Assembly: GCF_019226825.1 (NCBI RefSeq)
Contig: NZ_CP076643.1
Coordinates: 186,001-250,000 of the forward strand
Length of the DNA stretch: 64,000 nt
Reading direction: 5' to 3'
Source of the DNA: Vibrio ostreae
GTDB taxonomy: Bacteria > Pseudomonadota > Gammaproteobacteria > Enterobacterales > Vibrionaceae
In this document: positions 43,988 to 54,113 of the stretch, one piece after another
How positions within the stretch are numbered: position 1 is the stretch's first letter
Layout of the letters: every line of letters starts with the position of its first letter
Position numbers and translations under genes: made by a program
Notes under the pieces: generated by a model
What the model was told of the DNA's origin: nothing
Database searches by the model: none
Seen by the model: only the letters and a program-made list of their open reading frames with translations

Positions 43988-45121
43988 ATGGCAGTAAATG
44001 TAAATACCAACGTATCAGCGATGACCGCGCAACGTTACCTGAACAGTGCAACCAGTGCTCAGCAAACCTCAATGGAGCGTCTGTCTTCTGGTTCACGTAT
44101 CAACAGCGCAAAAGATGATGCGGCTGGTCTGCAAATTTCAAACCGTCTGAATGTACAAAGCCGCGGTCTGGATGTCGCGGTACGTAACGCCAACGATGGT
44201 ATTTCGATGGCGCAGACAGCAGAAGGTGCGATGAACGAAACCACCAATATCCTGCAACGTATGCGTGACCTGTCTCTGCAATCTGCTAACGGTTCGAACT
44301 CTAAATCAGACCGTGTCGCGATTCAGGAAGAAGTTACAGCACTGAATGATGAGCTGAACCGTATCGCAGAAACTACGTCTTTCGGTGGTAACAAACTGCT
44401 GAACGGCACCTTCGAAACCAAAGCATTCCAGATTGGTGCGGATAACGGTGAAGCGGTGATGCTGACCCTGAAAGATATGCGCAGTGATAACCGTATGATG
44501 GGTGGTACCAGCTACCAGGCAGCCAATGCTAAAGACCAGGACTGGACAGTCGCTGATGGTTCAAATGACCTGAGCATCACGCTGAACGATGCGCAAGGTA
44601 CAGAGCAGACCATCAACATCAGCGCGAAAGCGGGTGATGATATCGAAGAGCTGGCGACTTACATCAACGGTCAGACTGACATGGTCAAAGCGTCGGTAAA
44701 CGAAGATGGTCAGCTGCAAGTGTTCACGGACAACAACAAAGTGTCTGGCCCTGTTTCCTTCAGCGGCGGTCTGGCTGGTGAACTGGGTATGGGTGACGGT
44801 CAGCAAGTGACAGTCGACAACATCGACGTAACCAGCGTAGGTGGTGCTCAGGAATCGGTTGCTATCGTTGATGCTGCTCTGAAATATGTTGATAGCCACC
44901 GCGCAGAGCTGGGTGCATTCCAGAACCGCTTCGGTCACGCTATCAATAACCTGGACAACATTAACGAAAACGTGAATGCGTCTAAGAGCCGTATCAAAGA
45001 CACCGATTTCGCGAAAGAATCGACGGCAATGACTAAGGCACAGATTCTGTCTCAGGCTTCAAGCTCAATCCTGGCTCAAGCCAAACAGACTCCGCAAGCG
45101 GCACTAAGTCTGCTGGGCTAA
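43988..45121 (+). CDS. flaD: Flagellin (FlaD-like)
   Basis: A 377-residue flagellin with [19 protein letters not shown] at the N-terminus, [19 protein letters not shown], and the C-terminal [19 protein letters not shown]. No signal peptide is present, as expected for export by the flagellar type III system. It has its own sigma-28 promoter and terminator, so it is monocistronic. By position it equals V. cholerae flaD; the paralogues cannot be told apart by sequence alone. Confidence 0.9.
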   Translation: MAVNVNTNVSAMTAQRYLNSATSAQQTSMERLSSGSRINSAKDDAAGLQISNRLNVQSRGLDVAVRNANDGISMAQTAEGAMNETTNILQRMRDLSLQSANGSNSKSDRVAIQEEVTALNDELNRIAETTSFGGNKLLNGTFETKAFQIGADNGEAVMLTLKDMRSDNRMMGGTSYQAANAKDQDWTVADGSNDLSITLNDAQGTEQTINISAKAGDDIEELATYINGQTDMVKASVNEDGQLQVFTDNNKVSGPVSFSGGLAGELGMGDGQQVTVDNIDVTSVGGAQESVAIVDAALKYVDSHRAELGAFQNRFGHAINNLDNINENVNASKSRIKDTDFAKESTAMTKAQILSQASSSILAQAKQTPQAALSLLG

Positions 45122-45137
45122 TCGCCTCCAAGAACAA

Positions 45138-45166
45138 AAAATCCAGCTTCGGCTGGATTTTTTTAT
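45138..45166 (+). terminator. Terminator after the second flagellin gene
   Basis: AAATCCAGC and GCTGGATTT form the stem with a TTCG tetraloop and about seven Ts. Confidence 0.92.
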
Positions 45167-45240
45167 GCCTGAATTTTGTGTTCTTGGTCACGTTTTATTC
45201 ATAAATGGACAATTGTTGGAAAAAAGGTCGCAGTTCGGCC

Positions 45241-45267
45241 TAAAGGATGTTGAGTGGTCGCCGTTAA
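45241..45267 (+). promoter_or_regulatory. Sigma-28 promoter for the third flagellin gene
   Basis: TAAA (45241-45244), a 15-base spacer and GCCGTTAA (45260-45267). Confidence 0.88.
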
Positions 45268-45350
45268 AGGATACGAGAGAAATGAGGTGCGTGGACGAGA
45301 GGTGAGAGACTCGAAAACGCGCCAACTATTCCGCCTTAGGAGATCACAAT

Positions 45351-46481
45351 ATGGCAATTAATGTAAGTACCAACGTCTCGGCGATGACCGCCCAGCGTTA
45401 TCTGAACGGTGCAGCTGACGGTGCCCAGAAGTCGATGGAACGTCTGTCTTCCGGTTACCGTATCAACAGCGCTAAAGACGACGCGGCGGGGCTGCAGATC
45501 TCAAACCGACTGAGTTCACAAAGTCGTGGTTTGGATATGGCTGTACGTAACGCAAATGATGGTATCTCAATCGCGCAAACCGCTGAAGGTGCGATGAACG
45601 AGAGCACCAACATTCTGCAACGTATGCGTGACCTGGCATTGCAATCCTCAAACGGCTCTAACTCAGGTTCTGAGCGTCAGGCAATTCAAGAAGAAGTGTC
45701 GGCGCTGAATGATGAGCTGAACCGTATTGCGGAAACCACTTCATTTGGTGGTAACAAACTACTAAACGGTACTTTTGGTAATAAATCATTCCAGATTGGC
45801 GCAGATTCCGGTGAAGCGGTAAATCTGAGCATGGGCAACTTGCGTTCTGATACCATGGCAATGGGCGGTAAATCTTACCGTGCAGCAGAAGGGAAAGCCG
45901 CGGACTGGACAGTGGGTGATGCCACTGAGCTGACTCTGAGCTATACCGATCGTCAGGGTGAGGCGCGCAATGTGACCATCAACGCTAAACAGGGTGATGA
46001 TTTAGAAGAAGTAGCGACTTACATTAACGGTCAGAATGATGATGTAAAAGCGTCTGTCGGCGAAGATGGTAAACTGCAACTGTTTGCTGCTACTCAGAAG
46101 GTAAACGGTGAGGTCACTATCGGCGGTGATCTTGGCTCTGAGATTGGCTTTGCGGCTGGTCAGGATGTGACAGTGAAAGATATCGATGTGACCAGTGTGG
46201 CCGGCTCGCAAGAAGCGGTCGCGTTGCTGGATGGCGCATTGAAATCGGTTGACAGTCAGCGTGCTTCTCTGGGTGCATTCCAAAACCGTTTTAACCATGC
46301 AATCAGTAACCTTGATAACATCAATGAGAACGTGAACGCGTCTCGCAGCCGTATCAAAGATACTGACTATGCACGTGAAACGACGGCGATGACCAAGTCA
46401 CAGATCCTGCAACAAGCGAGTACGTCGGTACTGGCGCAGGCGAGACAGGCACCATCTGCAGCTCTTAGCCTGCTGGGTTAA
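45351..46481 (+). CDS. flaB: Flagellin (FlaB-like)
   Basis: A 376-residue flagellin with [19 protein letters not shown] and the C-terminal [19 protein letters not shown]. It shares the D0/D1 core with the other two, and most differences lie in the central residues 175-290. A TTAGGAGATC ribosome site precedes the ATG. It has a sigma-28 promoter and lies 68 bases before flaG, with no strong terminator between, so flaG may be partly read from it. The name is by position in the V. cholerae order. Confidence 0.9.
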   Translation: MAINVSTNVSAMTAQRYLNGAADGAQKSMERLSSGYRINSAKDDAAGLQISNRLSSQSRGLDMAVRNANDGISIAQTAEGAMNESTNILQRMRDLALQSSNGSNSGSERQAIQEEVSALNDELNRIAETTSFGGNKLLNGTFGNKSFQIGADSGEAVNLSMGNLRSDTMAMGGKSYRAAEGKAADWTVGDATELTLSYTDRQGEARNVTINAKQGDDLEEVATYINGQNDDVKASVGEDGKLQLFAATQKVNGEVTIGGDLGSEIGFAAGQDVTVKDIDVTSVAGSQEAVALLDGALKSVDSQRASLGAFQNRFNHAISNLDNINENVNASRSRIKDTDYARETTAMTKSQILQQASTSVLAQARQAPSAALSLLG

Positions 46482-46549
46482 TCCTGGCAGCTGGGAGCTT
46501 TAGGTCGTCGTTCTCTTAACGACGGCTGATAAGGTGGAGGGAGATTGTT

Positions 46550-47008
46550 ATGGACGGACCATCCTATACATCGAACGTCCAGCCTTACGGCTCGCAGAGT
46601 GGCATTAAATTTGCTTCAGAAAACGATAGCGTGAAAGGCGCTTCTGATTCGAAAGATGACTACCGCATGGTTCAGCGTGGCGATAATACTGCACGTTTGG
46701 CACAGCAGACACAACAAGGTCAGGACCAGGCATTGGCAAGCGCCGTTGAGCAATCCCGTGAACAACAGCGGGTCAGCGAGGAGCAACGTGCTAAGATTGT
46801 TGAACAGATGAGTGAATTTGTTGATTCGTTCAACAAGGGGCTGGCATTCAGGGTGGATGAAGAATCAGGGCGGGATGTTGTGACGATTTATGAGGCCTCA
46901 ACCGGCGACATAATACGTCAGATTCCAGATGAAGAAATGCTTGAGGTTTTACGACGCCTGTCGCAGGGACAGAGCCCGACATCGGGCCTGTTACTGACCA
47001 AGGTGTAA
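46550..47008 (+). CDS. flaG: FlaG family flagellar protein
   Basis: A 152-residue protein. The N-terminal half is polar and low in complexity (QQTQQGQDQALASAVEQ). The C-terminal FlaG domain has FNKGLAFRVDEESGRDVV and TGDIIRQIPDEEMLE. FlaG proteins affect filament length in Pseudomonas and Campylobacter. GGTGGAGGGAG precedes the ATG. It lies between the flagellins and fliD as in V. cholerae and shares an operon with fliD. Confidence 0.9.
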   Translation: MDGPSYTSNVQPYGSQSGIKFASENDSVKGASDSKDDYRMVQRGDNTARLAQQTQQGQDQALASAVEQSREQQRVSEEQRAKIVEQMSEFVDSFNKGLAFRVDEESGRDVVTIYEASTGDIIRQIPDEEMLEVLRRLSQGQSPTSGLLLTKV

Positions 47009-47029
47009 TCGTTTTTTTGAGGTGAAATA

Positions 47030-49018
47030 ATGAGTTTAGGCCCAATGGGAATGAACACTGGTTTTGATATTAATTCAGTGGTCAGCGGAATTGTCAATGC
47101 AGAGCGTGCTCCCAAGCAGCAAAGCATTGACAATAAGCGCACTGAAATTGATACCAGTATCAGTGCCTATGGCAGACTCAGAGAGTCGCTGGATACCATG
47201 CGTAACCTGATGACGAATTTTCGTCAGCAGGAGGCTTTTGCCGTGCGCAAAGTCGATACAAGCGACGACAAGGTGGTATCTGCGACCGCATCCACAGACG
47301 CAATCGCAGGCAGATACGCAGTCGATGTGCTGCAGCTTGCCCAAAGTCATAAACTGGCATCAGCGGTATTACCGGAAGATGCCAGGTTTGGCCCGGGTAA
47401 GCTGCAGATTTCTCTTGGTGATCAATCATTTAGTGTCGATGTACGTGGTCGATCCCGATTGATTGATGTCGTACGTGGCATTAACGACGAGGACCGTAAC
47501 CCAGGAGTTCGTGCTTCGGTCATCAATGACGTTGACGGGCCGCGTTTGATTGTCGCTTCAAATTTATCCGGTGCGAATCACCGCATTAGTATTCGCGCCG
47601 ATGCCCCATCCGGGGATGCGTTGCATCGCCTGGAATACAAAACGTTAGAAGATCGGGTCAAAGATCTGGAATCAGCACGCGCCAAAGCACAGCAGCTGAT
47701 TGCCCCTCTGACACCCGAGCAGCAAAAAGTTGCCGCTCAAGTTGCCGATCGGATTGGCGAGGCGGCACGAAATGTCGATCAGGCCATGTCAGAACACGTC
47801 AATTCTGCTGCACAAAGCACAGGTCAAAGTTCTGATTCAGATGAGCTGTCCGAAGACGCAGTCCGTGCAGCGGCACAAGCCGGCACGGATGCCAACCGTT
47901 ATCTGAGACCACAAGACAGAATTCCGGGCTGGACTGAAACGGCTTCGGGGACTTTACTCGATTCCTATTCAGAGCCGGAAGCTGAGTTAGACAGTACGGC
48001 GCAGGAAAAATCATCGCAAGTGCCGGGCTGGAGCAACACTGCCTCCGGTACGCTCACGGATTCTTATGTTACGCCGCAAGAGGCTCAGGCTCGTCTCGAT
48101 GCCCAACTAGCCCGTGAACAGGCTGCCATTGACGCAGCCGTGCAAAGCGGCAATATGACGCCACAAGAAGCTAAGCAAGCTGCTCGCGCGAAACTGCCGG
48201 AAGCAGAGCGCGAACGTCTCGAGCAACTCGAACAGGCGCAGCAGGAACTGAAAGCGGCGCAAGATTCATTCGATGGTTATTCAGGAATGATTCAGGTTCA
48301 GGCCGGGCAGGACTCCATGGTGATGCTGGACGGTGTCGCTAAGTTGTCGAGTGAAAACAACGTGATTGAAAATGCCATTGACGGGGTTGATTTAACCCTG
48401 AGTGGTAAAACCAATCCGGGTGATCGACCGGCTGAAATCGATATTGAATATGACCGTGACAGTGTGCGTCAGGATATCGAACAATTTGTCGCAGCGTATA
48501 ACCAGTTTTTTGCGGTCAGCCAGGATCTGAGCAGTGTTGATCCCACGACCGGGAAGGCGGGGCCTCTGGCCGGTGACAGTGTGGTGCGCAGCGCGCATTC
48601 ACGTTTACGCTCGGTGTTTTCATCGCCGGTAGAAGGTGCTCCGCAAGATATTCGTAGCCTGACTGAGTTTGGTATTACGACGACCCGTCAGGGAACACTG
48701 GAGATCAATCATGACATGCTCGATCGCCAGCTGAACAATAACTTCACTCGTCTGGGCGAGTTTTTTGGCGGCAACCAGGGATTCGCACGCAAAGTAGAAG
48801 ATGCGATTCAGAGTATGACCGGGGTGACTGGTTCGATTCGCACTCGTGAGCGTAGCCTTGGTGAGCAGGACAGACGCCTGACGGATGACCAGGCGGCATT
48901 AGATCGCCGCATGGATAATTTACAGCAGCGCACCCATGCGCGCTTCTCTGCCATGCAGGATGCAACCAGCAACATGCAGTCCCAGCTGTCGAGCATGATG
49001 AGTATGTTAGGTCAGTAA
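47030..49018 (+). CDS. fliD: Flagellar filament cap protein FliD (HAP2)
   Basis: It forms the cap at the filament tip that folds exported flagellin. The 662 residues are typical of vibrios and longer than the 460-470 of E. coli. The N-terminal FliD domain begins MSLGPMGMNTGFDINSVVSG and the C-terminal domain ends with coiled-coil residues (QRTHARFSAMQDATSNMQSQ). The central part carries two copies of a PGWxxTASGTLxDSY segment at residues 299 and 332, spaced 33 apart. Its stop is followed after one base by the FliT-like gene. Confidence 0.93.
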   Translation: MSLGPMGMNTGFDINSVVSGIVNAERAPKQQSIDNKRTEIDTSISAYGRLRESLDTMRNLMTNFRQQEAFAVRKVDTSDDKVVSATASTDAIAGRYAVDVLQLAQSHKLASAVLPEDARFGPGKLQISLGDQSFSVDVRGRSRLIDVVRGINDEDRNPGVRASVINDVDGPRLIVASNLSGANHRISIRADAPSGDALHRLEYKTLEDRVKDLESARAKAQQLIAPLTPEQQKVAAQVADRIGEAARNVDQAMSEHVNSAAQSTGQSSDSDELSEDAVRAAAQAGTDANRYLRPQDRIPGWTETASGTLLDSYSEPEAELDSTAQEKSSQVPGWSNTASGTLTDSYVTPQEAQARLDAQLAREQAAIDAAVQSGNMTPQEAKQAARAKLPEAERERLEQLEQAQQELKAAQDSFDGYSGMIQVQAGQDSMVMLDGVAKLSSENNVIENAIDGVDLTLSGKTNPGDRPAEIDIEYDRDSVRQDIEQFVAAYNQFFAVSQDLSSVDPTTGKAGPLAGDSVVRSAHSRLRSVFSSPVEGAPQDIRSLTEFGITTTRQGTLEINHDMLDRQLNNNFTRLGEFFGGNQGFARKVEDAIQSMTGVTGSIRTRERSLGEQDRRLTDDQAALDRRMDNLQQRTHARFSAMQDATSNMQSQLSSMMSMLGQ

Positions 49019-49019
49019 C

Positions 49020-49325
49020 ATGGATGATGAGCTGCAAGTTTTACGTGATCTGGATCACCAATTAAAGCAGAGTCTTTCAGTGCAAGACATTAACACTGAA
49101 GAAATTGTAGACTTGGTCGATAAGAGAGAACGGTTATTGCAAGGATTGTTACTCTACGCAGCTGACAATCCGGAATTTGCCCATTCTGAGGTTTGGCGCA
49201 AGGCAATTTTGCAAACACAACAGCTTGTTGAACAGATGCAGTCACAAACGACTGCAATAGGTCGATTGTTGCATAAATATCGCTACGGCAACAAATCAGT
49301 TCAGCAATACAAAAAGTTTTTATAA
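49020..49325 (+). CDS. flaI: FliT-like flagellar protein (FlaI)
   Basis: A 101-residue, highly helical acidic protein, between fliD and fliS where V. cholerae flaI lies. FliT-type proteins are export chaperones for FliD, and this role is inferred here from position and size, because sequence motifs are weak. It begins one base after the fliD stop, and fliS starts 11 bases later. Confidence 0.75.
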   Translation: MDDELQVLRDLDHQLKQSLSVQDINTEEIVDLVDKRERLLQGLLLYAADNPEFAHSEVWRKAILQTQQLVEQMQSQTTAIGRLLHKYRYGNKSVQQYKKFL

Positions 49326-49336
49326 AGAGGAAGACT

Positions 49337-49747
49337 ATGCGTGGTTCTTTACAGGCGTACAAAAAAGTATCAGTGGATAGCCAGCTAAGTGCGGCCTCAC
49401 CGCATAAAATCGTTCAGATGCTGATGGGCGGTGCAATTGAACGTCTTATTCAAGGTAAGGCGGCGATGTTGCAGGGTCATATCCCGGTTAAAGGTGAACG
49501 TCTTGGTAAGGCGTTAGAAATTGTCATCAGCCTGCGCAGCTGTCTGTCGATGAATGATGGTGGCGAAATCGCCGAGAATCTCGATCAGTTGTATGAATTT
49601 ATGATCACTCAGATCACGACGGCAAACTATGAGAATGACCCTCAGCCTATTGACGACGTTATTGATATTTTGCGTGAAATCAAGTCCGCCTGGGATCAAA
49701 TTCCGGCTGAATACCACAATCTGACTGCCTCAGAAGTGGGAATCTAA
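49337..49747 (+). CDS. fliS: Flagellin export chaperone FliS
   Basis: A 136-residue helical cytoplasmic chaperone that binds the flagellin C-terminus and prevents early assembly. Family landmarks are the N-terminal YKKVSVDSQLSAASPHKIVQ, MLMGGAIERL, and the NYENDPQPIDDVIDIL tail. AGAGGAAG precedes the ATG. It closes the flaG-fliD-flaI-fliS unit and is followed by a terminator. Confidence 0.93.
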   Translation: MRGSLQAYKKVSVDSQLSAASPHKIVQMLMGGAIERLIQGKAAMLQGHIPVKGERLGKALEIVISLRSCLSMNDGGEIAENLDQLYEFMITQITTANYENDPQPIDDVIDILREIKSAWDQIPAEYHNLTASEVGI

Positions 49748-49824
49748 GGAATTTTTGAAACTTTTAACTGATATCACATCGGTTAATTGCCAGGTTGCCT
49801 TATTTTTATAATTAAATAGAATAG

Positions 49825-49853
49825 AAGCCACTAACTAGCCAGTGGCTTTTTTG
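49825..49853 (+). terminator. Terminator after fliS
   Basis: AAGCCACT and AGTGGCTT form an eight-base stem with an eight-base loop and a six-T run. Confidence 0.85.
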
Positions 49854-49974
49854 TTGCTGAATTCCACAAATTGTCTGTCGTTTAGACAGATAGATATTAT
49901 AAATTGTCGGGTCTGATGATGACAGTCAGCAGCGCGACAACAACATTCCAGAATTAAGGCAAATAATCTCACCT

Positions 49975-51441
49975 ATGCAAGGTTTAGCAAAACTACTTGT
50001 GATTGAAGACGATCCCTCGATTCGTCTGAGTCTCAGTACCATATTAGAATTTGTTGGAGAGCAATGTGAGGTGATTGAGTCTTCTCAGTTGGATCAGATT
50101 GACTGGTCGGCTGTTTGGGCTGGATGCATCCTGGGCTCCCTCGGAACGCAGTACTTACCTGAGTTGCTGTCGAATTCTCTTGCAAAAGCTAACCACATCC
50201 CGCTATTGGTCGCGAATAAGCAGCCGTACTCGCTGGAAGAGTTTCCCCATTTTGTTGGTGAGCTGGATTTCCCTCTCAATTATCCGCAGCTCAGTGAAGC
50301 ACTGAGACACTGCAAAGAGTTCCTGGGGCGTAAAGGCATTCAGGTCATGGCGAGTGCGCGTAAAAATACGCTGTTTCGCAGCCTGGTTGGGCAAAGTCAT
50401 GGTATCCAGGAAGTTCGTCACCTGATTGAACAAGTTGCGGGCACCGAAGCCAATGTACTTATCCTGGGGGAATCCGGGACAGGCAAAGAAGTGGTGGCAC
50501 GTAACATCCATTACCATTCGTCACGTCGCGGCGGCCCGTTTGTGCCGATTAACTGCGGTGCTATTCCGGCCGATCTGTTAGAAAGCGAACTGTTTGGTCA
50601 TGAAAAAGGCGCCTTCACCGGGGCAATTACCGCGCGGAAAGGACGTTTTGAACTGGCTGACGGCGGTACACTGTTCCTGGATGAAATCGGTGATATGCCG
50701 ATGAGTATGCAGGTGAAGTTACTGCGAGTGCTGCAAGAGCGCTGTTTTGAGCGTGTCGGCGGTAACAGTACGATTAAAGCCAATGTCCGCGTGATTGCGG
50801 CGACGCACCGCAACCTGGAAACTATGATAGATGATCAGCGTTTCCGTGAAGATCTTTACTATCGTCTCAATGTGTTCCCGATTGAAATGCCGGCGCTGAA
50901 AGAGCGCAAAGAAGATATTCCGCTCCTGCTGCAGGAGCTGATGACCCGTCTGGAAGCGGAAGGCGGCCTGCCTATCTGTTTCACACCACGCGCGATCAAT
51001 TCTCTGATGGAGCACGACTGGCCGGGGAATGTGCGCGAGTTGGCCAATCTGGTCGAGCGCATGGTTATCCTGTATCCGAACAGCCTGGTGGATGTTAACC
51101 ATCTGCCGACCAAATACCGTTACAGTGATATTCCTGAATTCCAGCCTGAGCCAAGTCGTTTCAGTTCGGTTGAAGAGCAGGAGCGCGATGTGCTGGCGGA
51201 TATTTTCTCGGAAGACTTCAGTTTTGGTCAGGATGAAGACTTTAGTGAGCAGCTCGATGCCCCACAATCACTGCCTCCGGAAGGCGTGAATCTGAAAGAG
51301 TTGCTGGCCGATTTGGAAGTGAACCTGATTAACCAGGCTCTGGATGCTCAGGGTGGCGTTGTGGCTCGTGCCGCTGATATGCTGGGTATGCGCCGCACGA
51401 CTTTGGTTGAGAAAATGCGCAAATACAACATGCAGCGCTGA
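49975..51441 (+). CDS. flrA: Sigma-54-dependent flagellar master regulator FlrA
   Basis: It activates class II flagellar operons with sigma-54. The 488 residues have three parts. The N-terminal FleQ-type receiver-like domain has no phosphoacceptor Asp: the expected strand reads [10 protein letters not shown]. The AAA+ domain carries [14 protein letters not shown] (Walker A), GAFTGA at residues 215-220 for sigma-54 contact, and [10 protein letters not shown] (Walker B). The C-terminal Fis-type helix-turn-helix ends [15 protein letters not shown]. The promoter region lies between the fliS terminator and the start, and is likely sigma-70. Confidence 0.94.
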   Translation: MQGLAKLLVIEDDPSIRLSLSTILEFVGEQCEVIESSQLDQIDWSAVWAGCILGSLGTQYLPELLSNSLAKANHIPLLVANKQPYSLEEFPHFVGELDFPLNYPQLSEALRHCKEFLGRKGIQVMASARKNTLFRSLVGQSHGIQEVRHLIEQVAGTEANVLILGESGTGKEVVARNIHYHSSRRGGPFVPINCGAIPADLLESELFGHEKGAFTGAITARKGRFELADGGTLFLDEIGDMPMSMQVKLLRVLQERCFERVGGNSTIKANVRVIAATHRNLETMIDDQRFREDLYYRLNVFPIEMPALKERKEDIPLLLQELMTRLEAEGGLPICFTPRAINSLMEHDWPGNVRELANLVERMVILYPNSLVDVNHLPTKYRYSDIPEFQPEPSRFSSVEEQERDVLADIFSEDFSFGQDEDFSEQLDAPQSLPPEGVNLKELLADLEVNLINQALDAQGGVVARAADMLGMRRTTLVEKMRKYNMQR

Positions 51442-51501
51442 TTTTCGCTGAGTCAATTTATTGTCATAGCATTAACCTGCTGAAAAGTAATGTAAATAGC
51501 C

Positions 51502-51516
51502 TGGCACGCATCTTGC
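51502..51516 (+). promoter_or_regulatory. Sigma-54 promoter for flrBC
   Basis: TGGCAC (51502-51507), five bases, then TTGC (51513-51516) match the -24/-12 consensus. The flrB start is 41 bases downstream. Confidence 0.88.
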
Positions 51517-51556
51517 GTTACAGGCTATTGTTGTATTTAGAGGCAGATTTCCGACG

Positions 51557-52609
51557 ATGGACCACGCAGCGCAAGAACAGCATTCTCATTTAGACTCCCT
51601 TGAGCATCAGGTGGAGCGCTACAAACAAGTACTGGATGTTATGCCAGCCGGAGTGATTTTGCTCGATACCCAGGGCATAGTGCGTGAAGCCAACCCTGAA
51701 GCTCAGCGTCTGCTTGACGTGCCGCTGCTGGGTGAGCGCTGGTATACCATTATTCAGGCCGCTTTTGCACCGCGCGAAGATGACGGCCACGAGATCTCGC
51801 TGCGTAACGGACGTAAGGTTCGTTTGGCTATCTCGGCATCGGCGACCGGACAACTGATTCTTATCACGGATCTGACGGAAACCCGGCTGTTACAGTCGCG
51901 GGTCAGCGATCTGCAACGTTTGTCATCGCTGGGCCGTATGGTGGCGTCATTGGCGCATCAGGTCAGAACACCGTTGTCGAGCGCAATGCTGTATGCCTCC
52001 AACCTGTCAGCGCCTAATCTGCCTCAGCCCACTCGCGAACGTTTCCAAAGCAAACTGATGGATCGCTTGCATGACCTGGAAAAACAAGTTAACGACATGC
52101 TGCTGTTCGCCAAAGGTGGTGATAACAAAGTGATTCAGCCTTTTACGGTGGCCGAGCTGGTGAATGAATTTTTGCCGATGATCGAAACCGCAGTAAAAAA
52201 TAATCAGATTGATTACGGCCAGGAAGTGGAGCAGCAAGAGACCCAACTGATGGGTAACGTTAATGCGATCGCTTCTGCGTTAAGTAATCTGGTGATGAAT
52301 GCGATTCAAATCGTCGGTAAAGGTGCTCAAATCGATGTCTTTTTCCGACCGGTGAATGGGGTATTAAAAATTTCTGTGCAGGACAATGGGCCAGGTGTGG
52401 CGAAAGAGCTACAACAAAAAATTATGGAGCCTTTCTTTACCACCCGTTCACAAGGCACCGGCCTTGGTCTTGCGGTTGTACAAATGGTGTGTCGTGCACA
52501 TGACGGCCAACTTGAGTTGATTTCTGAACCGGGGAATGGTGCCTGTTTTACCATGTGTTTGCCTCTGGAGCGTCAACCACACACGTCTCACTCAGATTCG
52601 GGAGAATGA
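51557..52609 (+). CDS. flrB: Flagellar sensor histidine kinase FlrB
   Basis: A soluble kinase of 350 residues that phosphorylates FlrC. No membrane segment is visible. An N-terminal PAS-like domain (VLDVMPAGVILLDTQGIVREAN) precedes the H-box LAHQVRTPLSSAM with the phosphoacceptor histidine near residue 135. The ATPase domain has NLVMNAIQIVGKG (N-box), DNGPGVAKE and GTGLGLAVVQMV. The end overlaps flrC at ATGA, so kinase and regulator are coupled. Its promoter has a sigma-54 site. Confidence 0.94.
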   Translation: MDHAAQEQHSHLDSLEHQVERYKQVLDVMPAGVILLDTQGIVREANPEAQRLLDVPLLGERWYTIIQAAFAPREDDGHEISLRNGRKVRLAISASATGQLILITDLTETRLLQSRVSDLQRLSSLGRMVASLAHQVRTPLSSAMLYASNLSAPNLPQPTRERFQSKLMDRLHDLEKQVNDMLLFAKGGDNKVIQPFTVAELVNEFLPMIETAVKNNQIDYGQEVEQQETQLMGNVNAIASALSNLVMNAIQIVGKGAQIDVFFRPVNGVLKISVQDNGPGVAKELQQKIMEPFFTTRSQGTGLGLAVVQMVCRAHDGQLELISEPGNGACFTMCLPLERQPHTSHSDSGE

Positions 52610-52611
52610 TG

Positions 52612-54018
52612 ATGGCTCAAAGTAAAGTCTTAATCGTTGAAGATGATGAAGGTCTACGCGAAGCACTGGTAGACACTCTGGCATTAGCGGGCTACGAATG
52701 GCTTGAAGCCGATTGTGCCGAGGATGCGTTGTTGAAACTGAAAACCTATCCGGTTGATATTGTGGTCTCTGACGTGCAAATGGCCGGAATGGGCGGCCTG
52801 GCCCTGCTGCGTAACATCAAACAGCATTGGCCGAATCTTCCGGTGCTGCTGATGACCGCGTATGCCAATATTGAAGATGCAGTGTCGGCGATGAAGGAAG
52901 GGGCGATTGATTATATGGCCAAACCTTTCGCACCTGAGGTGTTGCTTAACATGGTCAGCCGTTACGCTCCGGTGAAATCGGATGACAATGGTGATGCTGT
53001 GGTCGCGGACGAAAAAAGCCTTAAGTTGCTGAGCCTGGCAGAAAAAGTCGCGAAAACCGACGCGAATGTCATAGTTCTGGGGCCAAGTGGTTCCGGTAAA
53101 GAAGTGATGTCCCGTTATATCCATAATGCGTCACCGCGTAAAGCCGGCCCGTTTGTTGCCATCAACTGTGCTGCGATTCCGGACAACATGCTGGAAGCAA
53201 CCCTGTTTGGTTACGAGAAAGGGGCATTTACCGGTGCGGTTCAGGCTTGTCCGGGCAAATTTGAGCAGGCTCAGGGCGGTACTATTTTGCTCGATGAGAT
53301 CAGCGAAATGGATCTTAACCTGCAGGCCAAACTACTGCGTGTGCTGCAGGAGCGTGAAGTGGAACGGCTGGGCAGCCGCAAGAGCATCAAACTGGATGTG
53401 CGTGTACTGGCAACCAGTAACCGTGATCTTAAAGCTTACGTGCAAGAGAAAAAATTCCGCGAAGACCTTTATTATCGTCTCAATGTTTTCCCAATCGCCT
53501 GGCCGGCGCTGTGTGAGCGGAAAGGGGATATTGAACCGCTGGCCATCCATCTGGTTGAGCGTCACTGTAAAAAGCTTGGTCTGGCGGTTCCGGCAGTTTC
53601 TGAAAGTGCAATCAATAAGTTGCTGAGCTATAACTGGCCGGGTAACGTGCGCGAGCTGGATAACGTGATTCAGCGCGCTCTGATTCTGAGTGACCAGGAC
53701 AGCATTGATCAGCAGCATATTTTGCTGGAAGGCCTCGACTGGCAGGATGCAAGCAGCTTGCAGAGTGCGGTGGAAAGCGGAGACGTGGCCGCGGTAGAGA
53801 TTAAGCCGGTTGCCGAAGTCGACTTTGCCAAATCAATCAGCGCGAGCAGCGGTTTAGGCGGCGAACTGCGCGATCAGGAGTACGCCATCATCATGGATAC
53901 CCTGGTGGAATGTGAAGGACGACGTAAAGAGATGGCCGAGAAGCTTGGTATCAGCCCGCGCACTTTGCGCTACAAACTGGCCAAAATGCGTGATGCCGGA
54001 ATCGATATTCCGGGCTGA
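52612..54018 (+). CDS. flrC: Sigma-54-dependent flagellar response regulator FlrC
   Basis: It activates class III flagellar operons after phosphorylation by FlrB. About 468 residues. The receiver domain has VEDDEG, the phosphoacceptor in VVSDVQMAG, and a conserved Lys in MAKPFAP. The AAA+ domain has GPSGSGKEVMSRY, GAFTGAVQACPG and LLDEISEMDL, and the C-terminus has a Fis-type DNA-binding helix (GISPRTLRYKLAKM). Three ATGs in a row at 52606, 52609 and 52612 are possible starts; the last has the best spacing from GGGAG. Confidence 0.94.
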   Translation: MAQSKVLIVEDDEGLREALVDTLALAGYEWLEADCAEDALLKLKTYPVDIVVSDVQMAGMGGLALLRNIKQHWPNLPVLLMTAYANIEDAVSAMKEGAIDYMAKPFAPEVLLNMVSRYAPVKSDDNGDAVVADEKSLKLLSLAEKVAKTDANVIVLGPSGSGKEVMSRYIHNASPRKAGPFVAINCAAIPDNMLEATLFGYEKGAFTGAVQACPGKFEQAQGGTILLDEISEMDLNLQAKLLRVLQEREVERLGSRKSIKLDVRVLATSNRDLKAYVQEKKFREDLYYRLNVFPIAWPALCERKGDIEPLAIHLVERHCKKLGLAVPAVSESAINKLLSYNWPGNVRELDNVIQRALILSDQDSIDQQHILLEGLDWQDASSLQSAVESGDVAAVEIKPVAEVDFAKSISASSGLGGELRDQEYAIIMDTLVECEGRRKEMAEKLGISPRTLRYKLAKMRDAGIDIPG

Positions 54019-54035
54019 GTGAGCGTTGCGGTGCA

Positions 54036-54050
54036 TGGCACATAACTTGC
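54036..54050 (+). promoter_or_regulatory. Sigma-54 promoter for fliE operon
   Basis: TGGCAC (54036-54041), five bases, then TTGC (54047-54050). The fliE start is 64 bases downstream. Confidence 0.88.
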
Positions 54051-54113
54051 TGGATCTGACTAAAAGGTGATTCACAATGGGCATGAGTCAAACAATTGGC
54101 ATCTGAGGTAATA

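Noticed and set aside
49843..49858. Sigma-54-like sequence TGGCTTTTTTGTTGCT before flrA
   Set aside because: The spacing fits, but the match is formed by the fliS terminator stem and T-run, and lacks the AC of the -24 box. FlrA, as master regulator, is usually not transcribed with sigma-54.
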